Below, one piece after another: positions 22,845 through 33,372 of a DNA stretch of 64,000 bases. The DNA lies in NCBI GenBank assembly GCA_008828725.1, contig MEHQ01003579.1, positions 1 to 64,000 of the forward strand. The letters run 5' to 3'. The stretch's first letter is position 1, and each line of letters begins with the position of its first letter. A model generated the notes under the pieces. That model was not told where the DNA came from. It saw only the letters and a program-made list of their open reading frames with translations, and ran no database searches. Source of the DNA: Saccharina japonica (Eukaryota; Sar; Phaeophyceae; Laminariales; Laminariaceae). The translations under genes and the position numbers were made by a program.

Positions 22845-23185
22845 GAGTGTGCCAAGGGATAGAAGTAAACATAAAATATAGATTCCTTCCGCAAAAGAAA
22901 AGTGAATTTCCTTCCCTTCATGATTTTGGAGTGTTTGCGATAGAAATAAACCAAACCCTGCAAGCGACGCCTCCAGAAAGTTGCAACGGAAGTGGGGGGG
23001 GTGAGGCAATGCGGCCAACCAAAAAATGAACAGAAAACAAAAAACCAGCGTACGAGTAGCAACGGTAGCCCAGCAACGGTGACGGCGGCAGGGATAACAG
23101 CAGTACCGCCGCTGCTATCTCACAACCGCAAGATGCAGCACAGCTGGCGGCAGCTACGTGGCGGCAGCTAACGGCAGCATCAGCT
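22845..23185 (+). repeat. V family copy 2
   Basis: Diverged direct copy of 7880-8210, with GAGTGTTTGCGATAGAAATA, GTGAGGCAATGCGGCCAACC and AGCGTACGAG, but without the long CAG run. Confidence 0.75.
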
Positions 23186-23544
23186 TGAGCAGCATAAACA
23201 AACAGCATGCGAACTCCCCGCCACATACCAAACACCAGGGCACTCGCCACCTGTGACGTTTGTCACCTAGACGTGCCCAAACCAGGGGTAGAGTAGCGTC
23301 GTGGACAGCGAGCGAAACCCCTTTTGGAGACCAGGAGGGCTAAGCTTCACCGAGCGCGGGAAGTTGTTTTCGTCAAACACTTGGCTGTTGGTTGTACACA
23401 ATATCAAACATGTTAACAGCGTCTTCTGGCAGGCCCAACCAGTAGATAAGAGTAGCCGCTGCGAGTAGATTTCTACTGCCAGTGCATACTGTTTGCAGTG
23501 CCCAGCCCTATTAATTTAACAGTTTTTCCGTACCCGGATACATA

Positions 23545-23720
23545 CCCGTACCCGCACTTAGGTACGGCCTAAAAACCCTTACCTAAGTGTTAGGTACGTT
23601 AGGTACGGACCTCGATACCTTACTTAAGCTTTAGGTACGATAGGTACGCCGCTCGATACCTTACCCGGGTATTTGGTGGACACTGCAACTCAGGGACGAC
23701 CTCAATACCTACCCCAATCC
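23545..23720. repeat. Palindromic minisatellite, block 2
   Basis: Same unit as at 22.1 kb (CCTAAGTGTTAGGTACGTTA), with an ACCCGGGTAT border. About 820 bp separates the blocks and holds V family copy 2. Confidence 0.8.
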
Positions 23721-23739
23721 TTTAATCAGCCCGTAGGTT

Positions 23740-24430
23740 TGGGGTTCCCTCACCGTGTGGGGCGGTATCGACCCAGGGGGTGTCTTTTTCGACCCCGGGT
23801 TGTTAGGTTCGTAGATGTATGAAAGGGTGTTTGATCCGGGGATGGGACCTTAGCCTCCCCGGGTGCGGCGGGGCATTGTCGTTTTACCGAGAGGCAACTT
23901 TCGTCGCGCGCTGGCTCCATGAGCCCCGGCCACTCATAAATCAGCAATTGCGGCCGGGGTTTCCACACCTTACAGGGCGGTGTCGACCCGGGAGGGGGGG
24001 GGGGGGGGGGTGTAATCATGTCGTGCACGGCCGTAGTCATATGACCATAGACCCTCGCATCCCTACAATGTCGGGACGGAGCACGTTGGCTTTTCCTTTC
24101 ACGTCCCTGGATTGTTGGTGTTGTACATATATGGAATAATGTATGATCCGGGAAAGGGACCCAGTCGTCCCCGAGTGCGGTTGTACCTCGACTATGAGCC
24201 CCAGCTACACCGGAAATTACGTAAATGAGGCTGGACTCCCACACCTTGTGGGGTGGCATCGACGCGTGGAATGTCCGTTTTCGTCCCCGGGTTCGTGGAT
24301 TTTTAGATGAATGGCAGGACTCCTGATCCGGGGATGGGGCCTTATCCTCCCGGGGTGCTGCGGGAACTCGACGTTGTCCTGGGCGGCAACTATCGCCGCT
24401 TGCTGGCTTCATGAGCTCCAACCAATCAGC
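23740..24430. repeat. ~215 bp repeat, cluster 1
   Basis: Three units marked by GGGGCGGTATCGACCC, TTTTCGACCCCGGGTTGTT, GATCCGGGGATGGGACCTTA and GGCTCCATGAGCCCC. One is interrupted by the Z fragment. The long minus-strand open frame here is a by-product of the repeat. Confidence 0.8.
23985..24090 (-). repeat. Z family fragment
   Basis: A G-run followed by TGTAATCATGTCGTGCACGG and GACCATAGACCCTCGCATCC, inserted within the ~215 bp repeat array. Confidence 0.75.
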
Positions 24431-24439
24431 AATCGCTAC

Positions 24440-25750
24440 GCCCTGACCAATTTGGTGGGCATAGCGATTGACATCATTGGCTATATGTACCATAAGCAAA
24501 GCCATGAGCTGGAGTGGGCACGTGCCATTAGGATCGTGGGCACAAGGGGTGGCAAAACAAGAGAAAATATGCCATAGGCAGCCTATGCCACCCCTATTTT
24601 TGGCTTTGGGTTCGTTGAAAGTCCGGGCTACATGCCCAGTCGGCATCGGGAACTTCGCCGAATACTTAAATAGCATCAAATCGGTTGACTTAGGGCCATT
24701 CCTAACGAATGAAACAATCACGATGCGTGAGGTTTTTGTCGTGAATCGTGTTTTTTTTTCACATGATTCACGACCAAAACCTCACGATTCACGACATCAT
24801 GTTTTTTACAATTTCCTTAAAAAAAAACAAAATCACGATTCATGACATTTCGTCGTGGCTCCTAATACGCCTGACCAAGGCACTACGTAACCCACCCGAC
24901 ACCAACGATATCCGATGGCCGGTATAGGGGCATGGCAGACCCTGCTTCGTACGATGATTGTGGACAGCGGGCGACTGCCCAAAGACACTGCTGGTTGCGG
25001 ACTAACGAGCACGATGTGGCCTTCAAATCTCGAGGCGGAGGAGGCACAGCGTGAAGAAAAAAATAAATAAATCTGGAAATCTCACGGGCCAAGCAGGGCA
25101 GACGACGTGTCAGAGAGATTGGAACCTCGCGCGGACCTGGCTTGGCTGATGGCACTTGAGGTTGGAATATCACAGGCCGGGTCAGACCTTGCGCAGCGAA
25201 TTGAATCACGGGTCGGGTCGGGTGCGGCCGGCCTGGCACGGCCTGACCGTCACTTACCTGCGAGAGTCGGCCCCACCCTCAAATACTGTTGGATTTGAAA
25301 TATCGGATTTTTGACAATTTGAAAATATCACAAAACGTGACGAAAAGTCACCTATTTGCGTTAGGAAAGAAATGTCACGAATCGTGATATTTTGCCATGC
25401 CAAAACGTCAAGAATCGTGTTTTTTTTTTGTTCGTTAGCAACGGCCCTTATATGCATACGATTCAGCATTTCAGCAATTGGTTTATGTTCACACACCTCG
25501 CTCATGTCTTTAAATACACACTGCGGAAACATGGCCAAACCCTGGTGCCATAGTTCGTTCTTTCGCGCAAAACCGACCAAAAACTCGTGAACGCCCCCCC
25601 AAAAGGGGGCTTATGGCTACCAAAACCTAAACCAAAACTGTGGGAAAATGTACAAACCCTGGTGCCATAGTTGGCTTGTTTGGACTCGTGCCATTCCGAA
25701 AAAGTGGGCACGAAAAAAACAAAACACCACATGGGTTAGGGCCTAGCAAT
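24440..25750. other. Intergenic sequence without a supported gene
   Basis: Contains the hairpin at 24.7 kb and two copies of AAACCCTGGTGCCATAGTT (25543, 25654). Open frames here are short and resemble no family I know. Confidence 0.5.
24726..24787. repeat. Inverted repeat hairpin around a T-run
   Basis: CGTGAGGTTTTTGTCGTGAA faces TTCACGACCAAAACCTCACG across TCGTGT(n)CACATGA. Related CACGAATCGTGAT words recur at 25370-25415. Confidence 0.8.
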
Positions 25751-25759
25751 CGCCGGGCA

Positions 25760-26110
25760 AGGATGGCGTTTCCACACCTTGCGTGGCGATATCGATCCGG
25801 GGGGTGTATGTTTTCGTGCCTGGATTGCTTGAGTTGTAAATGTATGGAAGGACGTTTGGTCCGGGAATGGGACCCTATCGTCCCCGGATGCCGCTGGCTT
25901 TTCATGAGCCTCAGCGAACTAGTGACCAGTCGATGGGTATGGGGTTTCCGCACCGTGCTGGGCGGTGTCCACCACGGAAATCGCCGTTTTTATCCCCGGT
26001 TGGCCAGAGTTGTAGATATACAGGTATAAAGGTTCATAATCTGGGGATAAGACTCTATCCTTCCCTAGTGTGGTTGAACCTCGATGGGTTTATTGAGCAC
26101 CAATCAATCA
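25760..26110. repeat. ~215 bp repeat, cluster 2
   Basis: Two diverged units with GATATCGATCCGGGGGGTGT, GTCCGGGAATGGGACC and TTGAACCTCGATGGG. Confidence 0.75.
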
Positions 26111-26114
26111 CGTA

Positions 26115-27725
26115 GAAAGAGCCAGCGGCCTCTGGCATGGACTTTGAACACGCATCTATCATAATTAGAATTAATACTTGAAAATATGCAGGTTGGCTGG
26201 CTAGATGAACTCCTATTTCAATTCGCTCGGCTAGGCACCCGTCAAGGGAACAATTACTCCTTGTAGAACAGCAGCAGTTGCATTTGGTATTTTATGCTGA
26301 TTTCGCGTCTCTGTGTAGATAGTCTGCCATCTCATCAGGGGGCAGCAGGTGTTCGGGTCCAGGTGCCAGATCCACCTGTCTGTGTGCTGCTGCTGCTGTT
26401 GGTGTTGGTGGTGTTGGTGGTAGCTGCTATATTGCTGCTGCTACTTCTGTTGATGACGGTGGTGGTCCTGGTGATGGTTGTAGTTCTCTGCATGCTTGCT
26501 GCTGATGGAGAATCTCGTTGCATTGCATGCTCCTGCTGGAGACTGTATTGTTTGCTACAATCAACCAGTAGGCTTCGTGGTTATCAGTTTAAAAAGTATC
26601 TAACCACAGTTTGCCAGAAAGTATCCCGTGCCCCCCGAAATGGATAGTATTTTGCCTATCAAGAGTCGGTAGCAGGGCATTCATTAAAGTGTTCGCGCTT
26701 TGTAAACATTTGATTGTAAGGACCATTATTATTTCCCCGCTTCCGACCGTCAGCGAGGAACAGTTGCCAAATTTCGCAAAATATAGCCGAGTTATGTGTA
26801 TTTTGAAGGAAAATTTTGATACAGCCAGAAAAATATAGATTAAGCCGAAATAGACACCGACCAGGTTATATACGGTTGGTCTACGCCCCCCCGAGCCTAA
26901 AATCACATCCGTAGTGTGTCAAGCACATCCGACGAATACTGGGTAGAAAACGCTTGTGACTCATTGCCGCCCAGCATCGCTTGACCCTCGTGTATGTCGG
27001 TGCGTGCCGGAACGGCCCTCGTCTGCGTGATTGGCGTTTGGCCGAGCTATTCCATGGCGGGGGACAGGGCTGGTGAGGTGGCGGCGGTAGCGGATTCCCT
27101 GCGCGTTTCCACCTTTTTTGTTCGTTGGCCTTGTTGTTTGCGGAACCCATCGCAGCAGCTCAGCAGCAGCTCTGTACAGAATACCGGTTGCCAACAACCC
27201 ATGACCTCGGCCCGCTCCGACTAGACAGGCAAATAAAATACAGATATATGTGTGGTCGCCGGGTACAGTTTCTGTGAGGATCAGCGACGCGCCCGTCTTT
27301 CTGTTTGGTGCTTCTCCTGCCTCCGGTTCTCTTTGCTCACCGTGTAGTGCGTCTGAAGCCGCGTTTTTGCTGGGTGCTCTTCTATCGTAATCATGTACCG
27401 GCACCAGGTACCATGGTAACTCCAGTATAAAATACGAGTACACACTTACAGCTTGTACGGCATCTGGCCGCAGCGTTTCTGACGGCTTCGTTTTCTTCCA
27501 TGGTGGCTATATACTGGGACTAGAGCGGCAGGGGGTGGGGAAGCGACAAAACGCAGGCCGTGCGGAGAAGGTTTACTGTACTCTGCTATGTACGTTGCTG
27601 TGCCGCGGTCGGGTTCGGTGCCTTTGGAGGGCTCGCCACTGCGCTGCTGTGTATCAACTCGCACACACCCAGGAAGAGCACACACGGCAGCAACGTTGTT
27701 TTCGGTACACAACGCTAAACTATAT
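26115..27725. other. Intergenic sequence without a supported gene
   Basis: 26380-26500 is a CTG/GGTGGT low-complexity stretch. A minus-strand open frame (27443-26964, 160 codons) has no recognisable domain and ordinary low-complexity composition. Confidence 0.5.
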
Positions 27726-27729
27726 CACC

Positions 27730-28400
27730 GCGCGATGGCTCTATGAGAGCCAGCCCGCCGTGAATCAGCCGGTGGGGTTGGGGTTTCTGCACCTTGCGGA
27801 GCGGTATCGACCCTGCGGGTGTCCGTTTCGTCCCCGGATTGTTGGAGCTGTAGATGTATGTAAGTAGTTATGATGCGGGGATGAGAGGCTTTGATCCCCG
27901 GGTGTCGCGTGACTCAGCCATTGACCAGAGGGGAAACTCTTGCCGCGCGCTGACTCCATGAGAGCAAGCCAGCCGGTGGGGTTGGAGTTTCCACACCTTG
28001 CGGGGCGGCATCGACCCGAGAAGTGTCCGTTTTCGTCCCCGGGTTGTTGAAGTTGTAAATACATGGAAGGATTTCTGACCCCGGGGATGGGATGTTATCA
28101 TCCCCGGGTGCGGCGGGACCTCGACGCTGTCCCGGGGGGCAACGCTCGCCGCGCGTTGGCTCCATGAGCCCTAGACATCCATAAATCAGCCAGTGGGGTT
28201 GGGGTTTCCACATCGTGCGGAGCGGTATCGATTCGGCGGTTGTCCGTTTCCATCCCGGGTTTTCGTTTAGTTGTAGATGTATGGAAGGATTTAGGATCCG
28301 GGGATGGGACCGTATCATCCCCGGGTGTGGTGTAACCTCGATGCCCCTATTCAGCTACTCAGCACCAGTCTTCTAGAAATATCCAGTGGCCTCTGGCATG
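27730..28400. repeat. ~215 bp repeat, cluster 3
   Basis: Three units at a spacing of about 210-215 bp (GGAGCGGTATCGACCC near 27797, 28003 and 28222), with CGTCCCCGG(G/A)TTGTTG and GGCTCCATGAG. Confidence 0.85.
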
Positions 28401-31400
28401 TATCAGACGAACCAATCAGCAGCCGAAATTGTGATTCCATTTCGTAAGTCAACAGCGAGGCTGGCTAGATGGCTGTCAGAACTGCTTCGGGATTGTGCCA
28501 CGGCGACGGCCCGGTGAGGTATGGGGCCCGGTGTTCTGCTGGTTGTGTCACCCAGCCTACCTTCCCATGGGGCAAGGCGGGGCTGAGCCGCTGTGGATAG
28601 CGCTACTCAATTACAGACAGACAGAATAGCAGCTTTTCATAATATACGAAGTAGATGATATCATGCAACACCTGTTTCAACGTACGAATATTCAAGTGCC
28701 TGACGTAATATCTAGGTTACATTGATGCACGTTATCCTCAGGTCGATTTGATTTCACATGAAAAACGTCAATTTAGCGTCCAGGCTCGAAGTCTTGTTTT
28801 ATGTGTTTTAGTGTTCTCTCATCAGCTGCATTTATGTTCTCAAACATGGTTGATTGTTTTCTCGGACAGAAGTCAACCGTTTTCAGCGTTTCTTCTTTCC
28901 GTATTTTGAATGCATCTTGAAAAACGCGTCTCACCTACATTACTACAGACAGTAGTAGAATATCGTAGGAGTCGGCATCACGGGCTCACGGAAAGTGCAT
29001 TCGTATTTCTTGGTAGCAGGGGAGATAGCACTGAACCGACCGTCAGCACATTGTCATACGGTCCATCGGGGACAATATCTGTATTTTCCTTTCACGTTTT
29101 ACAGTACTGGTGCTGTATAACGAGTTCAACGACATTGAAACATATATATGAGTGATCGCAAAGACAAGACGAATCGATGCGGAGGTTTTGAAGGGGAAAT
29201 AAGTTCCACACTACTAACAAGTACTTATGCAACACTGCATGAAGGAAAAATACCTTAGACAGGCCAAACTTGACAAAAGTCAGTCATTTTAGGCAACAAG
29301 ACGAATATCTCGCGTACGTCCGTTGTTGAGAACGAGTGCAACAACATTCTGTGCGTATGGCTATAAGATTAATCGTGTTCTGCCCTTTAAATCAAAACCC
29401 CGTTACCAATTGTTTAATGTAAACTTGAACAAATTCGACCTCCGAGATCCGTATGTTTGCCAATATCTCCGTCAGTTTATCGATATAAAAATAAAAATAA
29501 AAAACGAACGGCAAGCCCAAATGTCAAAAGCTTGCTAAATACGTAGTCTAACTATTGTGTGGCAACATTACAATGTCCTGCTGACCCGGGTAGTATCCAG
29601 GGGAGTCTCTGAACTACCAGGTATATCCTTAACGAGGAATAAACACAAAACACGCGCGAACGGCTTGTCATAAAACCGAGTAGTCACTACCAGGGTACCT
29701 GATACATCACGAATCCCACACGAACACTACAAAAAAAAGTAGAACAGACGTTCTACGCAGCTCGCAAAGTTGAGTACCCAACTATTCAATCGGTTGCACT
29801 CACAGCTGACGTCTTTATAATAATTTTGTTTTATCCACGTAAGCTTGATGGGCCAGAAAATCACTTTTCGTTTGCAAAAAAACAGGCCAAAACATTAACA
29901 AGAAAAATAAATCAACGTGTTACTTCCTCCGCCCCGAAAGGTCAGTTTTACGTAAGCGTATCTACGCCGTCTCCAACAACTGTGAGGGTCCTAGGGTAAG
30001 GACACAGAGTATCCCTAGCCAGGTCAGCCTAAATAACGGGTACTCGTTGGTACTCACGTGTGTTGTTTGCTTAGAGATAGAAGAAGAGCAGCTTTATTCC
30101 TTTTCCCACGATGAAGACTGAGAGGAAGGGTACGTGATACCTGGGAAACCCTGGTTCCCATCTAAGATACCGCCTTCCAAGCACTACCAATACGATTCTT
30201 ATACCTGATACCAGGTATTTACCAGCGATTCCACATCATTCCAGCAATACCATAACACAACCTACCCAAGCCGGAGATAAGTGTTTCTCGTCGTGTTGGG
30301 GGAATTTTTTATATTTGGAGCCGGACGGACTATACCATACTACAGTCTTCTTGACGGCAACACTGCTGAAAAGTGTGTTCATGTTTAGTTCTCAATAAGA
30401 CCAAGGACCGGAACGGCCTCATTTTTTATCTGACTACTTTTTTTTTTGTCTTGTGGACCATTTTGAATTGGATTTATCAAACCCAAATTATATTTTCTTC
30501 GGGTGAATTTGAACCTTCCTATTATTTCGTAGTGCAGCCCTGTAACATGACTGAGCGAGAAACAGAGTAGCTATCCACTAGCAGGTCTGCCCCCACTACC
30601 TGTTTGTATCGTGCGAGTTGTTGTTGCAGTAATACTGCTGTATACAAAACCCATTCAAAAGTGTTAAAATGCAAAAATACACAGTCAGAAAACAGCAGAA
30701 AAAAGAAAGTAGAAGAGGGGGAAAACAAATACAATTAAAGTACGTACGAAGTTGTTCAGCGTCCATGTCTTGCTCTATCTCAGAACACAGAACACTTAAC
30801 TATTATTACTTGGGGCAGGCAGTTACGTACATTTATTTTGTATGAGTACAAACTGGACTGGCATTCATATTTTGGATAAATGGCCACAAGGGGGTATACC
30901 CCCGCCCTGTTAAACCAAACGGGCGGCGGAGGGGGGTGGGCGGAACAAGTATGTTGGAGTTGCCCGCCCGTGCCCCCCTTGGATAAACTCGACTTTGAAA
31001 CTTAACCTGAGATCTGTCATCTCCTCCGCGACCTTGCCAATGTCATGCCCCCCCCCCCGCTCTATTTCCCTTCACAGGTACTCGTTTTTTTGTCTGCCTC
31101 TTTCGCGTTGAGTACGCGACTCGTCGACCCCCCCCCCCCGCCCCCCCGCCTTCATACAATATCTATTTGGTTCACATTCGTTCTTCAGTTTATAGCAATA
31201 CCCAGTTCCCCCTCCCCGGTACACCTCGCCCCCCTTCCTCGCTCGCCTTCCGTCGTATGGCATAGCCCATTAGTAGCCCCATGCCCTGAAACCCAAACAC
31301 CAACCAAATGGGGGCTTCCCGTCGACCCGTCGATGGCTCGGAACGGTTCAAGGCCGCACACTACTAACAAATACTCGACGTAGACTTTATTGGTAGGTGT

Positions 31401-31490
31401 TACGTATAGCTGTGATATATACGCAGAATGGAAACACGCAACGTGTTTTCGTCATTTTCGTCATTTTATTTTTATTGGAACATTTTACGC
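28400..31490. other. Intergenic or upstream sequence of the kinase gene
   Basis: Mostly AT-rich; holds T family copy 2. 30890-30985 has GC inverted words (GGGGGTATACCCCC and GGGCGG/CCGCCC) and 31045-31150 has C-runs. First exons or the promoter of the kinase gene probably lie here, but none can be pinned down. Confidence 0.5.
29565..29840 (+). repeat. T family copy 2
   Basis: Second copy of the T repeat. Similarity ends at TTTATCCACG (copy 1 reads TTATTCTACG). Confidence 0.85.
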
Positions 31491-31496
31491 ACGCAG

Positions 31497-31693
31497 GCCT
31501 TGGGTATCCCGCTTCTGACGGGCATCAGACAGCAGCTTACCCAAATGCAGGAGGCGACCGAATCTACTAAGACCCGAGACGCTGAATATGTGGCGAAAAT
31601 AGTTGGCGAGGAGATCCGAAAGGCGATGATGGCTGTCAATAGGAATGGGGTCACCATCGAGGCCACACTTGCTTCGGCGTGCGAACAGCAAAG
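31497..31693 (+). CDS. Kinase gene exon 1: N-terminal helical segment
   Basis: Acceptor CGCACGCAG and donor AAAG|GTGAAC bound a 197 bp open exon that ends in phase 2. The product is rich in Gln, Glu, Ala and Lys and looks amphipathic-helical (for example TQMQEATESTKTRDAEY). No known domain is recognised. Alternatively the exon starts at ATG 31428, which is in frame but would add a Phe/Ser-rich stretch that looks like translated pyrimidine tract. The donor phase joins exactly to the acceptor at 32647, giving an Arg codon across the junction. Confidence 0.6.
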
Positions 31694-33341
31694 GTGAACG
31701 CACGAACGAATACACCAGTGTGTTTGGGTCCGAAGAGGGGGGGGGGTGTTTTACCAGAATAAGGTGTTGCATCCGTTCGGTGTGATTCCGCTAGCTATGC
31801 ACATTGCAGGTTTAGGTTAAGCATTAAAAAGCTTACCTAGGTTGAGGGCTCCGAAATTGTAGGCAAGCTCCGAATTAGATTCGATTGAGGCCCTTGAAAT
31901 ATATGTGTGATGAATATATAACGGCAGGGGGTGCAGTCACCAGAGCGAGATTTGGCGCCTTGATACTGCGTACAACCAAGAAGAGGTATTCGAGGGTGGC
32001 CGGCAACCTTGTGCGAGTATACGTAACGATATAGCGGAGCCCCTTTTGTTTGAGTTTGCGTGTACTAGTTTATGGCAAACATGTCTCTTGGCTGTATCAG
32101 CACACGTCAGGATCAAAGCGAGACTATACTGCACCAGGCCACTTTACCATGAATTCGTGCTTTTGTGTAATCGCATGTGCCGAAGAAAGAAAAATAGATT
32201 GGTTAAGCAATGCATACGCTTGGTCGGTCTCTCACCACCTCCATGGCTGCGGCATCATTCGCAGGAACAGACCTGGTGCGCGTATCCATCATGCATCCCG
32301 GCATTCAGTAGACCATTGAGCAAGGTGCTGCCTCTTGTCCCCCTTGCCCCCTCGCTACCATCGGAGAAGCCAAGATATATACCGGGTATTTTACCTATAG
32401 CAAAGCCAGCCCGATCGCAGTGATGGGTTCGCTCGCTGAGGAGGACGCTTTACCGATAAATTAAGTTTTTTCCCCTGCATGGCGGATGAAGTATCGTTAT
32501 GTCGCAATCATACGAGATACAAAACAATGCCTGCTACTGTATGTTACATATACGTATGCATACCTGGAATCCTGGTATATGTGAAGCGTCAGTAAGACGA
32601 ATACCATAAGCCCCTTGTTATCGTGCTCGTCCACAACAAAACCCAGGGCTCCTCCAGCAGCAATGGGAGGAGCGGGAGGAGGAGGAGGAGGAGGAAAAGG
32701 AAGCCACGATGTTCAGGAGCACACGGCACGCGAGGATGAAGGAGCGTGTGCCCCGTCGCAGGAATTCGGCTCGATGATGATGACGGTCGGCAGGGTGCGG
32801 TTCGACGATCTAGTCGTGCACGAAGATGAGGAGCTCCTTGGGGAGGGCACGTTCGGGATGGTGCTGCCGGGTACCTATTTCGGCCAAGATGTCGCCATCA
32901 AGAAGGCCAGGGACTTTAGAGGATCCGCGCGAATCAAAGACTTGTTCAGGTGCGCTAGGGAACAGCGCATCATATATCGTTCGGTCCTCGTTTGCCTATC
33001 GCATATACTGCAGTTGGGGGCAGAGGCGAGGGCCGCGGTGGGCCCTTTTATCTAAAAAGCCACGCGTCAGTTTCAATCCTGTCCGCTATCAGTCTATACC
33101 CGTCGTACGTTCGCTTCGGTTGTCTTTATTGGTGTTTTTTATTATGTACCTGTTGCTGCATCCTGCATTGCCCACCTCGTTGTGGGCTGGTTGCCGATAG
33201 GCACTAATATACCGGCATACATACATACATACATACATACATACATACATACATACATACATACATACATACATACATACATACATACATACATACATAC
33301 ATACATACATACATACATACATACATACATACATACATACA

Positions 33342-33372
<31 letters not shown>

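Noticed and set aside
23750..24721. 323-codon minus-strand open frame
   Set aside because: It runs through several ~215 bp repeat units and a reversed Z fragment. Related peptides recur at 25.8 and 28 kb only because the DNA repeats; there is no known domain.
26964..27443. 160-codon minus-strand frame
   Set aside because: No recognisable domain or splice pattern; composition is consistent with chance in GC-rich DNA.
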